This document shows, piece after piece, positions 28,456 to 37,913 of a DNA stretch of 64,000 bases; positions within the stretch are counted from its first letter, which is position 1, and each line of letters starts with the position of its first letter. The DNA comes from Bradyrhizobium jicamae (lineage in GTDB: Bacteria > Pseudomonadota > Alphaproteobacteria > Rhizobiales > Xanthobacteraceae). The DNA lies in the NCBI RefSeq assembly GCF_018130215.1, contig NZ_JAFCKQ010000012.1, positions 1 through 64,000 of the forward strand. Reading direction: 5' to 3'. The translations under genes were made by a program, and so were the position numbers. A model generated the notes under the pieces. The model was not told the DNA's origin. It did no database searches and saw only the letters and a program-made list of their open reading frames with translations.

Positions 28456-29309
28456 TGCAGCCCCTTGATTGCCGCTGCTACCCGCAGCGCCTGAACTGTC
28501 TCGGCGACATCATGGGCGCGGATGATGCGCGCGCCGTTCTGTGCCGCGATCAGATGTGCCGCGACCGAGCCGCCGATGCGATTCTGCGGCTCTGATGGCA
28601 CGACCGAGCTGATGAAGCGTTTGCGCGAGGCACCGACCAGCACCGGCAGACCGAAAGAGCCGAGCTCGGCGAGCCGCGCCAGCGCAATCATGCTCTGCTC
28701 CGGAACCTTGCCGAAGCCGATGCCGGGATCGAGCACGATCCTGTCAGAGGCAATGCCGGCCCTGGCGGCAATCTCGAGCGAGCGGGAGAAGAAGGTCGCG
28801 ATGTCCTGCATGATATCGATCGCCGGATCGGCGCGCTCGCGATTATGCATGATGATCACGGGCACGCGGTGCGCGGCGACCAGCGCGGCCATCCCGTCAT
28901 CGCGCTGCAGGCCCCAGACGTCGTTGGCGATCGCCGCACCCTGATCAAGCGCCCACGCCACCACCTCGGATTTCATGCTGTCGACCGAGACGGGGACGCC
29001 GAGCGCGATGACATCGGCCAGCACCGGCTTCAGGCGCTTCAGCTCGTCGTCCGCCGAGACCGGCCGTGACCCATAGGGGCGCGTGGATTCCGCGCCGATA
29101 TCGATGATATCGGCACCATCAGCGATCAACTTGCGGGCTTGCGCCAGCGCCTGCTCAGGCGAGAAGAACTGTCCGCCATCGGAGAATGAATCCGGCGTCA
29201 CGTTCAGGATTCCCATGACGGCCGGGTAGGGCCTCGACAGCAACGGCGGCAGCACCTCCCGCGCAGCCGGGCCGGTTGCCGCCGACGATATGGGCGTGGT
29301 CACCATCAT
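28452..29309 (-). CDS. folP: Dihydropteroate synthase
   Basis: A 285-residue TIM-barrel enzyme that joins pterin pyrophosphate and p-aminobenzoate, the target of sulfonamides. Signatures: MGILNVTPDSFSDGG (about residues 32-46), DIIDIGAESTRP, and the phosphate-site segment GASRKRF near residue 217. ATG 29309 starts the protein; a Met at the next codon is equally possible. First gene of the leftward folate run. Confidence 0.95.
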   Translation of the reverse strand: MMVTTPISSAATGPAAREVLPPLLSRPYPAVMGILNVTPDSFSDGGQFFSPEQALAQARKLIADGADIIDIGAESTRPYGSRPVSADDELKRLKPVLADVIALGVPVSVDSMKSEVVAWALDQGAAIANDVWGLQRDDGMAALVAAHRVPVIIMHNRERADPAIDIMQDIATFFSRSLEIAARAGIASDRIVLDPGIGFGKVPEQSMIALARLAELGSFGLPVLVGASRKRFISSVVPSEPQNRIGGSVAAHLIAAQNGARIIRAHDVAETVQALRVAAAIKGLQ

Positions 29310-29404
29310 GCGGTCGCTTTGCGCGGTCCATGACGCCGAGTCAAGGTCAAGTCAGGGTGTGGTGAAGGTGGCTCGCTCCGGCCCTGCGGCGGAGGCCCGT
29401 CAGG

Positions 29405-29812
29405 CTAATAGCTGATCTTTGGAGACAGCCTGCGTGCCTCTTCGATAAGCAGCTCGACCGACTTCTCCGACGGAAGGACGCGGACCAGCTTCCGCTTCAC
29501 GTTGGCGTCCTTCATGCTCTGCGTGAGCCGAGAGGGGTTGCGGTATGCGAGCTCGCGCACCGTGGTGACGCCGGCGGCGCGGATCAGGCCGACCTTGGCC
29601 TTGCCCATGCCGGGAATCCGCATGTAGTCGGAGACGTTGGCCCATTCGAGCAATTGCTGCTCGCTGATCCCGGTCTTGGCCGCGAGCGACTTGCGTCCCT
29701 TGGCGGTGCGGGCGGCTTCGAGCAGCGCTTCAGTGGTGCGAATGCCGTGTGACTTCAGTTTCGACGCGCAATAGGCGGACAAGCCTTCGATCTGGGAGAG
29801 GGGGTATGTCAT
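29405..29812 (-). CDS. DUF4332 helix-hairpin-helix protein
   Basis: A 135-residue soluble protein of the DUF4332 type. It has two helix-hairpin-helix-like segments, IEGLSAYCASKLKSHGIRTTEALLEAA near the start and YMRIPGMGKAKVGLIRAAGVTTVRELA in the middle, the kind of fold that contacts DNA or RNA backbone without sequence preference. ATG 29812 gives the usual MTYPLSQIEGL start; upstream in-frame codons are not conserved in character. Role unknown; nucleic acid binding is inferred. Confidence 0.78.
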   Translation of the reverse strand: MTYPLSQIEGLSAYCASKLKSHGIRTTEALLEAARTAKGRKSLAAKTGISEQQLLEWANVSDYMRIPGMGKAKVGLIRAAGVTTVRELAYRNPSRLTQSMKDANVKRKLVRVLPSEKSVELLIEEARRLSPKISY

Positions 29813-29864
29813 GATACTCGTATGCAGGTAAAAGGGAGCGTGGAGCCGGCGCGTCGAGGGCTGT

Positions 29865-30230
29865 TCAGGCAAACTGGCTGAGGCCCGGCGTCCCCGAGAT
29901 GATCTCGCCCATTTGATCCGCTCCGATTTTGTCGCGACCGAACACAAAAAGTTCACGCGCGATGTTTTGAATCTCGCTCATGCCCAGGCCAAGCGCCATC
30001 AGTCGGGTGCCGACGGCCATCAGTCCGCCACCCATCAGTCGCGACAGGCCATTTCCGCTGCTGGAGGCGGCAATCGCTGCTTCTGCGCCAGGGATTTGAT
30101 CGATCAGAGCCTGAACCGTGTCGGAAGGCCCCTCGTTACGGAGGAAGCCCAGAACGATGCCGATGGTTTTTTCAGCGACAGCGCCGTCAATGCCGGCCTT
30201 GATGGCCAGCCGTCCAACCAGTTCGTCCAT
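29865..30230 (-). CDS. DUF2267-like/DUF2780-like helical protein
   Basis: A 121-residue protein starting MDELVGRLAIKAGIDGAVAEKTIGIVLGFLRNEGP, the helical opening shared by DUF2267 and DUF2780 proteins, followed by a Gly/Met-rich stretch (GGGLMAVGTRLMALGLGM) and a helical tail. There is no signal peptide and no catalytic motif. ATG 30230 follows a GGCGGGG ribosome-site-like run. Function unknown. It lies 52 bases before the DUF4332 gene and may share its transcript. Confidence 0.7.
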   Translation of the reverse strand: MDELVGRLAIKAGIDGAVAEKTIGIVLGFLRNEGPSDTVQALIDQIPGAEAAIAASSSGNGLSRLMGGGLMAVGTRLMALGLGMSEIQNIARELFVFGRDKIGADQMGEIISGTPGLSQFA

Positions 30231-30594
30231 ATTGCCCCGCCTCGACCGGTTCTTACCGGAAAGTCCTTGAATTCGATCTTGAGCGCCTGTGTCGCGAAAT
30301 ACAAGCGATCCGCGCATTTCGGTTGGTTTTTCTTTTTCGATCGCGTTGGGAGTGTTGCTCCGATGCAAGAGTGAGTGGCGGATTCACGCCATCTTGTCGC
30401 AATGCGCAATCACTTTTTCAGTGGTACCGAAAAAAGTATGAGGAACCCTTTAACGATGCGGTGTCCTCGGGGGCGAGGTCGGCATCAGCCGATGGTTTCA
30501 TTCGACCGCTAGGATGCAATATGATGGCAGGAGTTCGAGATCGAACCGGGTTCGAGGTGTCGAACCGATCTGATCTGCGCGAAGAGGCGAAGCG
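30231..30594. other. Divergent intergenic region with two short dyads
   Basis: About 364 bases between leftward and rightward genes. Just before the HerA-like gene two dyads stand side by side: GTTCGA/TCGAAC at 30533-30546 and GGTTCGA/TCGAACC at 30549-30566. They share the TTCGA half-site, so a dimeric regulator could bind both. No gene is seen in the rest. Confidence 0.45.
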
Positions 30595-32211
30595 ATGACG
30601 ACCGTAGACGGCAAGCTGGCCGATACCGATGAGAAGATTTTGATCGGCAAAGGTGAGGAGACGGCGTGGCTGACGCTCGCGCTCGCCAACCGGCATGGTC
30701 TCGTGACCGGCGCGACCGGAACCGGCAAAACCGTCTCGCTCCAGGTGATGGCGGAAGGATTTGCGCGCGCCGGCGTCCCGGTCTTCGCGGCTGACATCAA
30801 GGGCGATCTGTCCGGCATCGCCGAAGCCGGCGAGGCCAAGGATTTCATTGTCAAGCGCGCCAGCGAGATCGGGCTGACATTCCAGCCCGACCAGTTCTCG
30901 ACCGTGTTCTGGGACGTGTTCGGCGAGCAGGGACATCCGGTGCGCGCCACAGTCACCGAAATGGGACCGCTGCTGCTGTCGCGGATGCTCGATCTCAACG
31001 ACGTACAGGAGGGCGTGCTCAATGTCGCTTTCCGCGTCGCCGACGAGAATGGCCTCGCGCTGATCGACATGAAGGATCTGCGCGCGCTGCTCGATGCGAT
31101 CGCCCCGGACGGCAGCAAGAAGGCTTCCGACGAGGAGGATCCGCTGGCGCCGATCCGCAAGGCCGCGCAGAGCTACGGCAACGTGTCGAAGGCGACGGTT
31201 GGGACCATTCAACGCCAGCTCCTGGTGCTCGAGAACCAGGGCGGCGCCAAGTTCTTCGGCGAGCCGGCGCTGACGCTGAAGGATTTCATGCGGACCGACC
31301 GCGATGGCCGCGGCATGATCAACATCCTGGTCGCCGACAAGTTGATGCAGAGCCCGCGGCTCTATGCGACCTTTCTGCTCTGGATGCTCTCGGAATTGTT
31401 CGAGGAGTTGCCGGAGGCCGGCGACCTGCCGAAGCCGAAGCTGGTGTTCTTCTTCGACGAGGCGCATCTGTTGTTCAATGATGCGCCGAAAGCGCTGATG
31501 GACAAGATCGAGCAGGTGGTGCGTCTGATCCGCTCCAAGGGCGTCGGCGTCTATTTCGTCACGCAAAACCCGATCGACGTGCCGGACAAGGTGCTGGCAC
31601 AGCTCGGCAATCGCGTGCAGCACGCGCTGCGCGCCTTCACGCCGCGCGACCAGAAGGCCGTCGCCGCGGCCGCGCAGACCTTCCGGCCCAATCCCAAGCT
31701 CGATACTGCGCGCGTGATCATGGAGCTCGGCAAGGGCGAGGCTCTGGTCTCGTTCCTCGAGGGCGGTGGCACGCCGTCGATCGTCGAGCGCATCCTGGTG
31801 CGACCGCCGTCGGCGCGGATCGGGCCGGTTACATCTGAGGAGCGCAAGGCGATCATCGATGCGAGCCCGTTCAAGGGCAAATACGACACCGCGATCGATG
31901 CCGAATCCGCCTACGAGATCATCCAGAAGCGTCTTGCCGGCGGGGCGGCGTCGGCGGAAGGCCCGGGTGGTGAGGGTGGCGGCATCCTCGGCCATATCGG
32001 CGCCATCGCGTCCGCGATTTTCGGCACCAACGTCAGGCGCGGCCGGTTGTCGACCGGGCAGGTGATCGCGCGCAACGTGACGCGTTCGGTCACCGACAAG
32101 GTGATCGGCGGTGTCGCCGCCGATCTCGGCAAATCGGTCGGCGGTTCGGTTGGTGGATCGATCGGCCGCGCACTGGTGCGCGGCGCGCTCGGCGGCTTGC
32201 TGCGAAGGTAA
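30595..32211 (+). CDS. HerA-like ATPase (DUF853)
   Basis: A 538-residue P-loop ATPase of the DUF853 group, related to HerA/FtsK motor proteins. Walker A is GATGTGKT at residues 39-46, Walker B LVFFFDEAHLLF at about 282-293, and a sensor-like segment YFVTQNP follows. The C-terminal 80 residues are Gly-rich. It is cytoplasmic. The family is often annotated as helicase HerA-like, but strand separation has not been shown for most members and no NurA nuclease gene is beside it. Confidence 0.85.
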   Translation: MTTVDGKLADTDEKILIGKGEETAWLTLALANRHGLVTGATGTGKTVSLQVMAEGFARAGVPVFAADIKGDLSGIAEAGEAKDFIVKRASEIGLTFQPDQFSTVFWDVFGEQGHPVRATVTEMGPLLLSRMLDLNDVQEGVLNVAFRVADENGLALIDMKDLRALLDAIAPDGSKKASDEEDPLAPIRKAAQSYGNVSKATVGTIQRQLLVLENQGGAKFFGEPALTLKDFMRTDRDGRGMINILVADKLMQSPRLYATFLLWMLSELFEELPEAGDLPKPKLVFFFDEAHLLFNDAPKALMDKIEQVVRLIRSKGVGVYFVTQNPIDVPDKVLAQLGNRVQHALRAFTPRDQKAVAAAAQTFRPNPKLDTARVIMELGKGEALVSFLEGGGTPSIVERILVRPPSARIGPVTSEERKAIIDASPFKGKYDTAIDAESAYEIIQKRLAGGAASAEGPGGEGGGILGHIGAIASAIFGTNVRRGRLSTGQVIARNVTRSVTDKVIGGVAADLGKSVGGSVGGSIGRALVRGALGGLLRR

Positions 32212-32312
32212 CCGTTCGCGTTGATCCGGCTGAAGCGCAGGCGGGCGCTTTGCCTGCGGCCGCCCGCGAGCTACAACGTCAGGCAAAGCCCAACAGCCAG
32301 GGAAAACCAGCG

Positions 32313-33713
32313 ATGTCCAACACCAAGCTCCAGCCGGTCCTCGATCACATCGACGCCGACTTCGACAACAGCCTCGAGCGGCTGTTCGCGCTGCTCCGGA
32401 TCAAGTCGATCTCGTCGGAGGCGGAGTTCGCCGACGACTGCAAGGCGGCGGCCAACCATCTCGCGAAAGACATCGCGACACTGGGCTTCACGGCAGAGGT
32501 GCGGCCGACCGCGGGCCATCCGGCGATCGTCGCCAGGGTCAATGGCAGCAGCGACGGCCGTCCGCATGTGCTGTTCTACGGGCACTATGATGTGCAGCCG
32601 GTCGATCCGCTCAATCTGTGGCACCGTCCGCCGTTCGAGCCCGTGGTCACCGACCACGCCGACGGCCGCAAGATCATCGTCGCGCGCGGCGCCGAGGACG
32701 ACAAGGGCCAGCTGATGACCTTCGTCGAGGCCTGCCGCGCCTGGAAGAAGGTGACGCGATCGCTGCCGGTCGACATCACCATGATCATCGAGGGCGAGGA
32801 GGAGATCGGCTCGAAGAATTTCGTACCGTTCCTGGAAGCCAACAAGGCGGAGCTGAAGGCCGACTTCGCGCTGGTCTGCGACACCGGCATGTGGGACCGG
32901 AACACGCCGGCGATCACCACCTCGCTGCGCGGGCTCCTCTATGAGGAGGTCAAGATCAAGGCCGCCAATCGCGATCTGCATTCCGGCGTGTTCGGCGGCG
33001 GCGCGCAGAATCCGATCCGCGTGCTGACACGGATCCTCGGCGGCCTGCATGACGAGAACGGCCGCATCACCATCCCCGGCTTCTACGATGGGGTGAAGGA
33101 TCTGCCGCCGGACATCCTGGCGCAGTGGAAGAGCCTCAACCTGACGCCTGACACGTTCCTCAAGCCGATCGGCCTGTCGCTGCCGGCCGGCGAGAAGGAT
33201 CGTCTCCTGATCGAGCAGATCTCGTCGCGACCGACCTGCGACATCAACGGCATCATCGGCGGTTATACCGGCGAGGGCTCCAAGACGGTGATCCCGGCGG
33301 AGGCGTCGGCGAAGGTGTCGTTCCGTCTCGTCGAAGGACAGGACCCGGCAAGGATCCGCCAGGCGTTCCGCGACTATGTGACGGCGCGTCTGCCGGCGGA
33401 TTGCAAGGCCGTGTTCATCGACCATTCCAGCGCGCCGGCGATCGCACTCGACTGGGATATGAAGCCGCTCGCCGCCGCGCGGCGCGCGCTGACCGATGAA
33501 TGGGGCAAGGAAGCGCTGCTGGTCGGCTCAGGCGCCTCGATCCCGATCGTCGCCGACTTCAAGCGCACGCTCGGACTGGACTCCGTGCTGGTCGGCTTCG
33601 GCCTCGACGACGACAACATCCACTCGCCGAACGAGAAGTACGACCTCAGGAGCTTCCACAAGGGCATCCGCTCCTGGGCACGAATCCTCGCCGCATTCGC
33701 CGAGGCCAGATAA
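32313..33713 (+). CDS. M20 family metallopeptidase (dipeptidase)
   Basis: A 466-residue di-zinc peptidase of the M20/M28 group. The metal and catalytic residues are visible: His91 and Asp93 (YGHYDVQP), Asp129/130 (GAEDDKG), Glu162/163 (IIEGEEEIGS), and a later Asp in VCDTGMW; the dimerisation domain begins near residue 215 (RDLHSGVFGG). It most resembles carnosinase-type dipeptidases. ATG 32313 has AGGGAA 8 bases upstream. A strong terminator follows the gene. Confidence 0.9.
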   Translation: MSNTKLQPVLDHIDADFDNSLERLFALLRIKSISSEAEFADDCKAAANHLAKDIATLGFTAEVRPTAGHPAIVARVNGSSDGRPHVLFYGHYDVQPVDPLNLWHRPPFEPVVTDHADGRKIIVARGAEDDKGQLMTFVEACRAWKKVTRSLPVDITMIIEGEEEIGSKNFVPFLEANKAELKADFALVCDTGMWDRNTPAITTSLRGLLYEEVKIKAANRDLHSGVFGGGAQNPIRVLTRILGGLHDENGRITIPGFYDGVKDLPPDILAQWKSLNLTPDTFLKPIGLSLPAGEKDRLLIEQISSRPTCDINGIIGGYTGEGSKTVIPAEASAKVSFRLVEGQDPARIRQAFRDYVTARLPADCKAVFIDHSSAPAIALDWDMKPLAAARRALTDEWGKEALLVGSGASIPIVADFKRTLGLDSVLVGFGLDDDNIHSPNEKYDLRSFHKGIRSWARILAAFAEAR

Positions 33714-33730
33714 GAGGCCCGCACAACGCA

Positions 33731-33760
33731 AAAACGCCGCCCGGGATTGGGCGGCGTTTT
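33731..33760. terminator. Bidirectional intrinsic terminator
   Basis: AAAACGCCGCCC (33731-33742) and GGGCGGCGTTTT (33749-33760) are perfectly complementary around a 6-base loop. The A-run on one side and T-run on the other let it end both the rightward peptidase transcript and the leftward aldolase transcript. Confidence 0.9.
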
Positions 33761-33814
33761 GATTCGGTCGTGCAGAGGGTGTTGTTCAGCAACTTACCCG
33801 AAGTTTGCGAAAAT

Positions 33815-34594
33815 TCAATTGCGGTAGCCGGGATTGACCCGGTCGAGCTTGCGCAGCAGCGGCGGCCAGACCAGCTGCGTCGAGCGCAACTCGGCGCGGT
33901 CGGGGTGGGCCAGCAACTCTGTGTTCTTGTCGATCGCGTGCGGGTCGACCGGGTAGGCGATCGGACCGAGCGCGCGGGTCGCCACCTGCATCGAGCAGGC
34001 CCGCTCCAGATGATACATGCGCTCGAATGCCGCGGCGACCGAGCGGCCGACCGTCAGCGTGCCGTGGTTGCGCAGCAGCATGTGGTTCTTGCTGCCGAGA
34101 TCGCGCTGCAGGCGCGGGCGCTCGTCGTGATCGAGCGCGATGCCTTCATAGTCGTGATAGGCAAGGTCGTGGGTGACGAACTGTGCGGTCTGGTTCAGCG
34201 GCAGCAGACCCTCGGGGCTCGACGACACCGCGGTGCCGTCGATCGTGTGCAGATGGAGCACGCAGCCGGCGTCCTCGCGCACCTCGTGGATCGCCGAATG
34301 GATGGTGAAGCCGGCCGGGTTGATGCTGTAGGCGCTCTCGGAGAGCTGGTTGCCGTCGAGGTCGACCTTGACCAGGCTCGACGCGGTGATCTCGTCGAAC
34401 ATCAGTCCGTAGGGATTGATCAGGAAGTGATGCTCGGGTCCCGGCACCCGCGCCGAGATGTGGGTGTCGACCAGATCGTCCCAGCCATAGAGCGCAACCA
34501 GGCGATAGCAGGCGGCGAGGTTGATCCGCTGTTCCCATTCCGCCGCACTCATGTTCGGCGGCACTTGCTTCAGATGCGCTTCCGCTGGCGACAT
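33815..34594 (-). CDS. Class II aldolase/adducin family protein
   Basis: A 259-residue protein of the class II aldolase/adducin fold. Zinc ligands are in VLHLHTIDG and in the late LRNHGTLTVG; the phosphate-loop-like segment DDLVDTHISARVPG is near the start. Members cleave sugar phosphates or act as epimerases and decarboxylases; the long N-terminal form seen here is common in proteobacterial catabolic proteins without assigned substrate. ATG 34594 has GGGAG about 10 bases upstream. It converges on the M20 gene. Confidence 0.87.
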   Translation of the reverse strand: MSPAEAHLKQVPPNMSAAEWEQRINLAACYRLVALYGWDDLVDTHISARVPGPEHHFLINPYGLMFDEITASSLVKVDLDGNQLSESAYSINPAGFTIHSAIHEVREDAGCVLHLHTIDGTAVSSSPEGLLPLNQTAQFVTHDLAYHDYEGIALDHDERPRLQRDLGSKNHMLLRNHGTLTVGRSVAAAFERMYHLERACSMQVATRALGPIAYPVDPHAIDKNTELLAHPDRAELRSTQLVWPPLLRKLDRVNPGYRN

Positions 34595-34702
34595 GGCTGA
34601 TAACTCCCTTGATGTCGTTGCTGGTCGCAAGCCTAGCGCCGCAGCCGGACCGCAGCAAGGCAGCGAACCGGCGTGACAGTCATGTCCTTGCGTGAAAGCG
34701 CA

Positions 34703-34724
34703 GCATGATCCGGGAAGATCATGC
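34703..34724. repeat. Short extragenic palindrome
   Basis: GCATGATC (34703-34710) and GATCATGC (34717-34724) form an 8-base stem with a 6-base loop. It looks like a shortened form of a dispersed rhizobial repeat containing CAGCATGATCCGG. It lies between two leftward genes. Confidence 0.45.
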
Positions 34725-34768
34725 TTCAGGATGCATTGCGGGCGATGGATTTCGTGCTGGGCCGCGGC

Positions 34769-36418
34769 TCAGGGCGCCGGGATCGCCAGCAGGCTCGAGA
34801 TGCTGCGGCCGCGGATGTCGTAGACGCGAGCGAACACGACGTCGTCCCGCTTGATCTCGACCATGACGGGTGCGGTGAGGCCCTTGCAGTAGAACTCGCC
34901 GAGCGTCATCGCGAAGTCGGCGGCATTGCTGTCCCAACCGATCGTGAAGTCGGGACCGAGCGCGACCTGCGCCGGCCGCTGCGGCCCGCACACCGCGACC
35001 TTCCACTTGCGGTTCGCCGGCGGGGCTTCCTGCCGTTCGGCCAGTTGCTCGCGCAGGCCGTCGGAGGCCTGCTTCAGCGCCAGCCCCCAATAGTCCAGCA
35101 TGAAGTAGTTGTCCGCGGTCCGCACCGTGCCTGCGATGTGGTTGAAATGCGTATACTGGTAGGGGTGCAGCCGGATCATCTCGCTGAGCGGCAGCAGCAG
35201 GCCGAAGGCGAACACCGCAAGCGCGGCAGGCTGCCAGGCGCGGCGGTTCTCGCCGAGCCAGTCCATCGCGCGCGCGAACGCGACGCCGGCAAGCACCGTC
35301 ATCGGCGGGATGACGAAGATGAAGTGACGGATACCGTTGTAGAGCGCCGGCCGCTTCACCATCGCGATGACCAGCGGCAGCATCGCCGCCAGCGTCAGCA
35401 TCAGCATGATGGTCTTGCGCCGCGCCGGCACATCCCTGCGCGACAGCGACATGAAAGTGATGACGACGGCGCCGGCCAGCAGCGCCAGCAGCACTTCCGG
35501 AAGCTGCAGCGCGAACAGCGTCGGCAGATAGGACCACGGCATGTCCGGCACCGACACCAGCGCGCCGTCGTACATCTCCTTCCACGGCTTCTCGAAGAAG
35601 TGCGAGAAGTAGGTCACCGCCTCGAGAGGATGCCCGGGCTCCATGATCGACCACGGCCAGATCAAACCCATCACCAGATAGCCGAACACCAGGCCCGGCA
35701 CGAGCACGTAGGCCACATGGACAAAGCGACGCGCCGCCTCGCGCGCGCCTTGCGTCCGGTAGTCCTCGATCCACAGCGGGATGAAGCCGATCACGGCATA
35801 GATCAACGCAAGCCCGCCGAGCACGCGGCACCCGAGCGACAGGCCGGCGCCGAACCCCGCGATCAGGATCGTGCGCGGCGAGGGCGCGGGATACTCATCG
35901 GCGAGGCGGACGAGGCCCATGATCAGGATGATCATCGCCACGGCAAACGGCGCATCCTTCGGGTTCATGAACATGTGGCCGTAGAAGGTCGGGCACAGCG
36001 CCAGCAGCAACAGCGCGGCGAGGCCGGCCAGCGGGCCGCCGACGCGGCGGGCCAGCCGCCAGGTTACGGCAAGGCCGATGACGCCGACGATCGCGCCGAG
36101 CAGGCGGCGCGTCTCGAACAGCTCAAGCGGGATGACCTTGTGTAGCAGCGCGGCAGCCATGTCGAAGCCGCCGCCATACATGTAGAGATTGGCAAAGGAG
36201 AGCGCGCTGGTGTCCTTGAATCCGGACCCGTACATGCGGAGCAACAAGTCGGCATATTCAGCGTGGGTATAATCGTCCCAGCCCAGTCCGTAATCGCGGA
36301 ATGTGAGACCAGCGACCACGGCGACCACAGCGAGCGCGAGCACGGCGAGGTCGTCGCAAGTCTTCTCCACCGAGCGCCGTGTGGGCGTTTCGATGGCAGA
36401 CGTCGTGATAGATGACAT
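34769..36418 (-). CDS. GT39/ArnT-like polytopic membrane glycosyltransferase
   Basis: A 549-residue protein with about ten or more membrane helices and the family layout of GT-C/PMT glycosyltransferases: the first periplasmic loop carries FRDYGLGWDDYTHAEYADLLLR, whose Asp pair is the likely catalytic site, and NPKDAPFAVAMIILIMGLVRL follows. The soluble C-terminal 100 residues face the periplasm. It should move a sugar from a lipid carrier. ATG 36418. Acceptor unknown; it could modify lipids or surface glycans. Confidence 0.75.
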   Translation of the reverse strand: MSSITTSAIETPTRRSVEKTCDDLAVLALAVVAVVAGLTFRDYGLGWDDYTHAEYADLLLRMYGSGFKDTSALSFANLYMYGGGFDMAAALLHKVIPLELFETRRLLGAIVGVIGLAVTWRLARRVGGPLAGLAALLLLALCPTFYGHMFMNPKDAPFAVAMIILIMGLVRLADEYPAPSPRTILIAGFGAGLSLGCRVLGGLALIYAVIGFIPLWIEDYRTQGAREAARRFVHVAYVLVPGLVFGYLVMGLIWPWSIMEPGHPLEAVTYFSHFFEKPWKEMYDGALVSVPDMPWSYLPTLFALQLPEVLLALLAGAVVITFMSLSRRDVPARRKTIMLMLTLAAMLPLVIAMVKRPALYNGIRHFIFVIPPMTVLAGVAFARAMDWLGENRRAWQPAALAVFAFGLLLPLSEMIRLHPYQYTHFNHIAGTVRTADNYFMLDYWGLALKQASDGLREQLAERQEAPPANRKWKVAVCGPQRPAQVALGPDFTIGWDSNAADFAMTLGEFYCKGLTAPVMVEIKRDDVVFARVYDIRGRSISSLLAIPAP

Positions 36419-36757
36419 GGCTAGCGATACCGGCGTCCCTGTGGCCCAGTTTGGCGCTTTAGGGCCTCATTCCCCGGCGTCCATATAGCGCAGTTCCATT
36501 TTCAAGTAATTGGGAATTGTGGCGTAATTTTCCGGATGCGTTGCAATAAATTGGCAGCAATTGGTAGCGGGTAGAATTACGGGAATGGCGCAGCGAGGAA
36601 CCGGTCTCGGCACGACGGTGAACCGGCAATCACCGGGTGGAACAAGATTTTAGGGAACTCTGGCTACAATTCATGGTTGGCGGTGTAGACAACATGACGG
36701 TATCGTGCCGTTCGCGGCCGCGCCGATTTTCACGCGGATCTTCCGGGGGTTAGTTCG
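36419..36757. other. Divergent intergenic region
   Basis: About 339 bases between the leftward glycosyltransferase and the rightward 36.8-kb gene. It is AT-richer than its surroundings at 36490-36560 (TTTTCAAGTAATTGGG, TAATTTTCC), which fits promoter DNA for both genes. I see no coding frame with a ribosome site and no clear dyad. Confidence 0.4.
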
Positions 36758-37645
36758 ATGGTGGTTGCTCTGTTGGTCGCCGGTATGGGCCTGATCCTAG
36801 CGGGCCTGGCGGCGATCGGCCTTGGAATTCCCTACAAGGAGTTCAGCGTCGGCAGCACCTTGATCACAACCGGCGTCTCCGGCGTGTGCACCGGCGCGAT
36901 CATCCTCGCGCTCGCCGCGGCTGTCCGGGAGCTCAGGCGGATCGCCAGGCGCCTTGGTCCGGGCGGGGCCGTCGCGCGGCCCGAGTTCCCGCTGTCAGCC
37001 CCTGCAACTTCCCCGCGCAGTTCCCCGCCCGTCGAGGCCGGCTTCTCGTTCCCGCGGGACCAGCATGCCGCAGCCGAGCCGCCGCCACTGGTGCCGCCTT
37101 CGGCCCCTGCTGCCTCGCCGCCGCCCTGGCACGAAGAGGCGATCCAGCGTGCCGCGCCAGCCGATGCAGCGCCACCCACGCCTGCCGCTGCCCCGACCGA
37201 GGCATCGGCCAAGCGGCGCAATTTGCTGTTCTCCTCCTCCCGGAAGGATCGCGAGCGGACCCAGGCGCGCGCCGCCGAACTGCTCTCGCCGGACCTGCCG
37301 TCGCCTGATCCGCTTCCGAGCCCCGCCGCGGCAAGCGACCCTTCGGCCCCGACCTTCGACGATGCCTGGCCGAGAGCAGAACGGCCGCGCTCGGTCGATG
37401 TCGCCTCGCGGCGCAGCCCCCGCACGCCCTCGACCTTCACCGAGGCCCAGAGCGCGCCACCATCACCAGGCCATCCGCCGGCACCGGTGGAACAGCCGCC
37501 GGTGACCGTGCTCAAATCGGGCGTCGTGGACGGCATGGCCTATTCGCTCTACTCGGACGGTTCGATCGAGGCGCAGATGCCCGAAGGCATGATGCGGTTT
37601 GCCTCGATCGACGAGCTCAGGTCGCATCTGGAGCAGCGGCCGTAG
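36758..37645 (+). CDS. Membrane-anchored Pro/Ala-rich protein
   Basis: A 295-residue protein with two N-terminal membrane helices (about residues 3-23 and 33-55), a long disordered Pro/Ser/Ala-rich region (70-245), and a compact C-terminal domain of about 45 residues (VLKSGVVDGMAYSLYSDGSIEAQMPEGMMRFASIDELRSHLEQ). The C-terminal segment is the only part likely to be folded. ATG 36758 follows GGGGGT. Function unknown; the build resembles envelope or cytoskeletal tether proteins. Confidence 0.7.
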   Translation: MVVALLVAGMGLILAGLAAIGLGIPYKEFSVGSTLITTGVSGVCTGAIILALAAAVRELRRIARRLGPGGAVARPEFPLSAPATSPRSSPPVEAGFSFPRDQHAAAEPPPLVPPSAPAASPPPWHEEAIQRAAPADAAPPTPAAAPTEASAKRRNLLFSSSRKDRERTQARAAELLSPDLPSPDPLPSPAAASDPSAPTFDDAWPRAERPRSVDVASRRSPRTPSTFTEAQSAPPSPGHPPAPVEQPPVTVLKSGVVDGMAYSLYSDGSIEAQMPEGMMRFASIDELRSHLEQRP

Positions 37646-37666
37646 AGCTCCGTTCGGAACCGAGTC

Positions 37667-37733
37667 CTCGATTCTTGCTTCGACGCGCTTTCTTCCCGCG
37701 AAACCGTATCCACTTCGCCCGAAAGCGCTCAAG
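37667..37733. repeat. Extragenic repeat, copy 3
   Basis: TTCGACGCGCTTTCTTCCCG and CACTTCGCCCGAAAGCGCT match the copy at 17507-17570 with few changes; a reversed copy is at 10579-10626. It follows the 36.8-kb gene and may form its 3' end. Confidence 0.6.
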
Positions 37734-37913
37734 ATCCCGAATACTTGCCACGGCGGCTTTTCAAGGACGGAGACCCCGTCGTTCTTGTCATATTTGCTGT
37801 AATCCGTTCATATTCGCGAAGTAGTGCGGGATTCTCCGATGTATTGTCGCGGCCGGATACTGTCCCTCCGGCGCACCGTGCCGGGCCCCTCGATATCACG
37901 GGAAGGTTGAGCC

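Noticed and set aside
30418..32286. A 622-codon minus-strand open frame
   Set aside because: It is antisense to the HerA-like ATPase gene, which has intact Walker motifs and a proper start.
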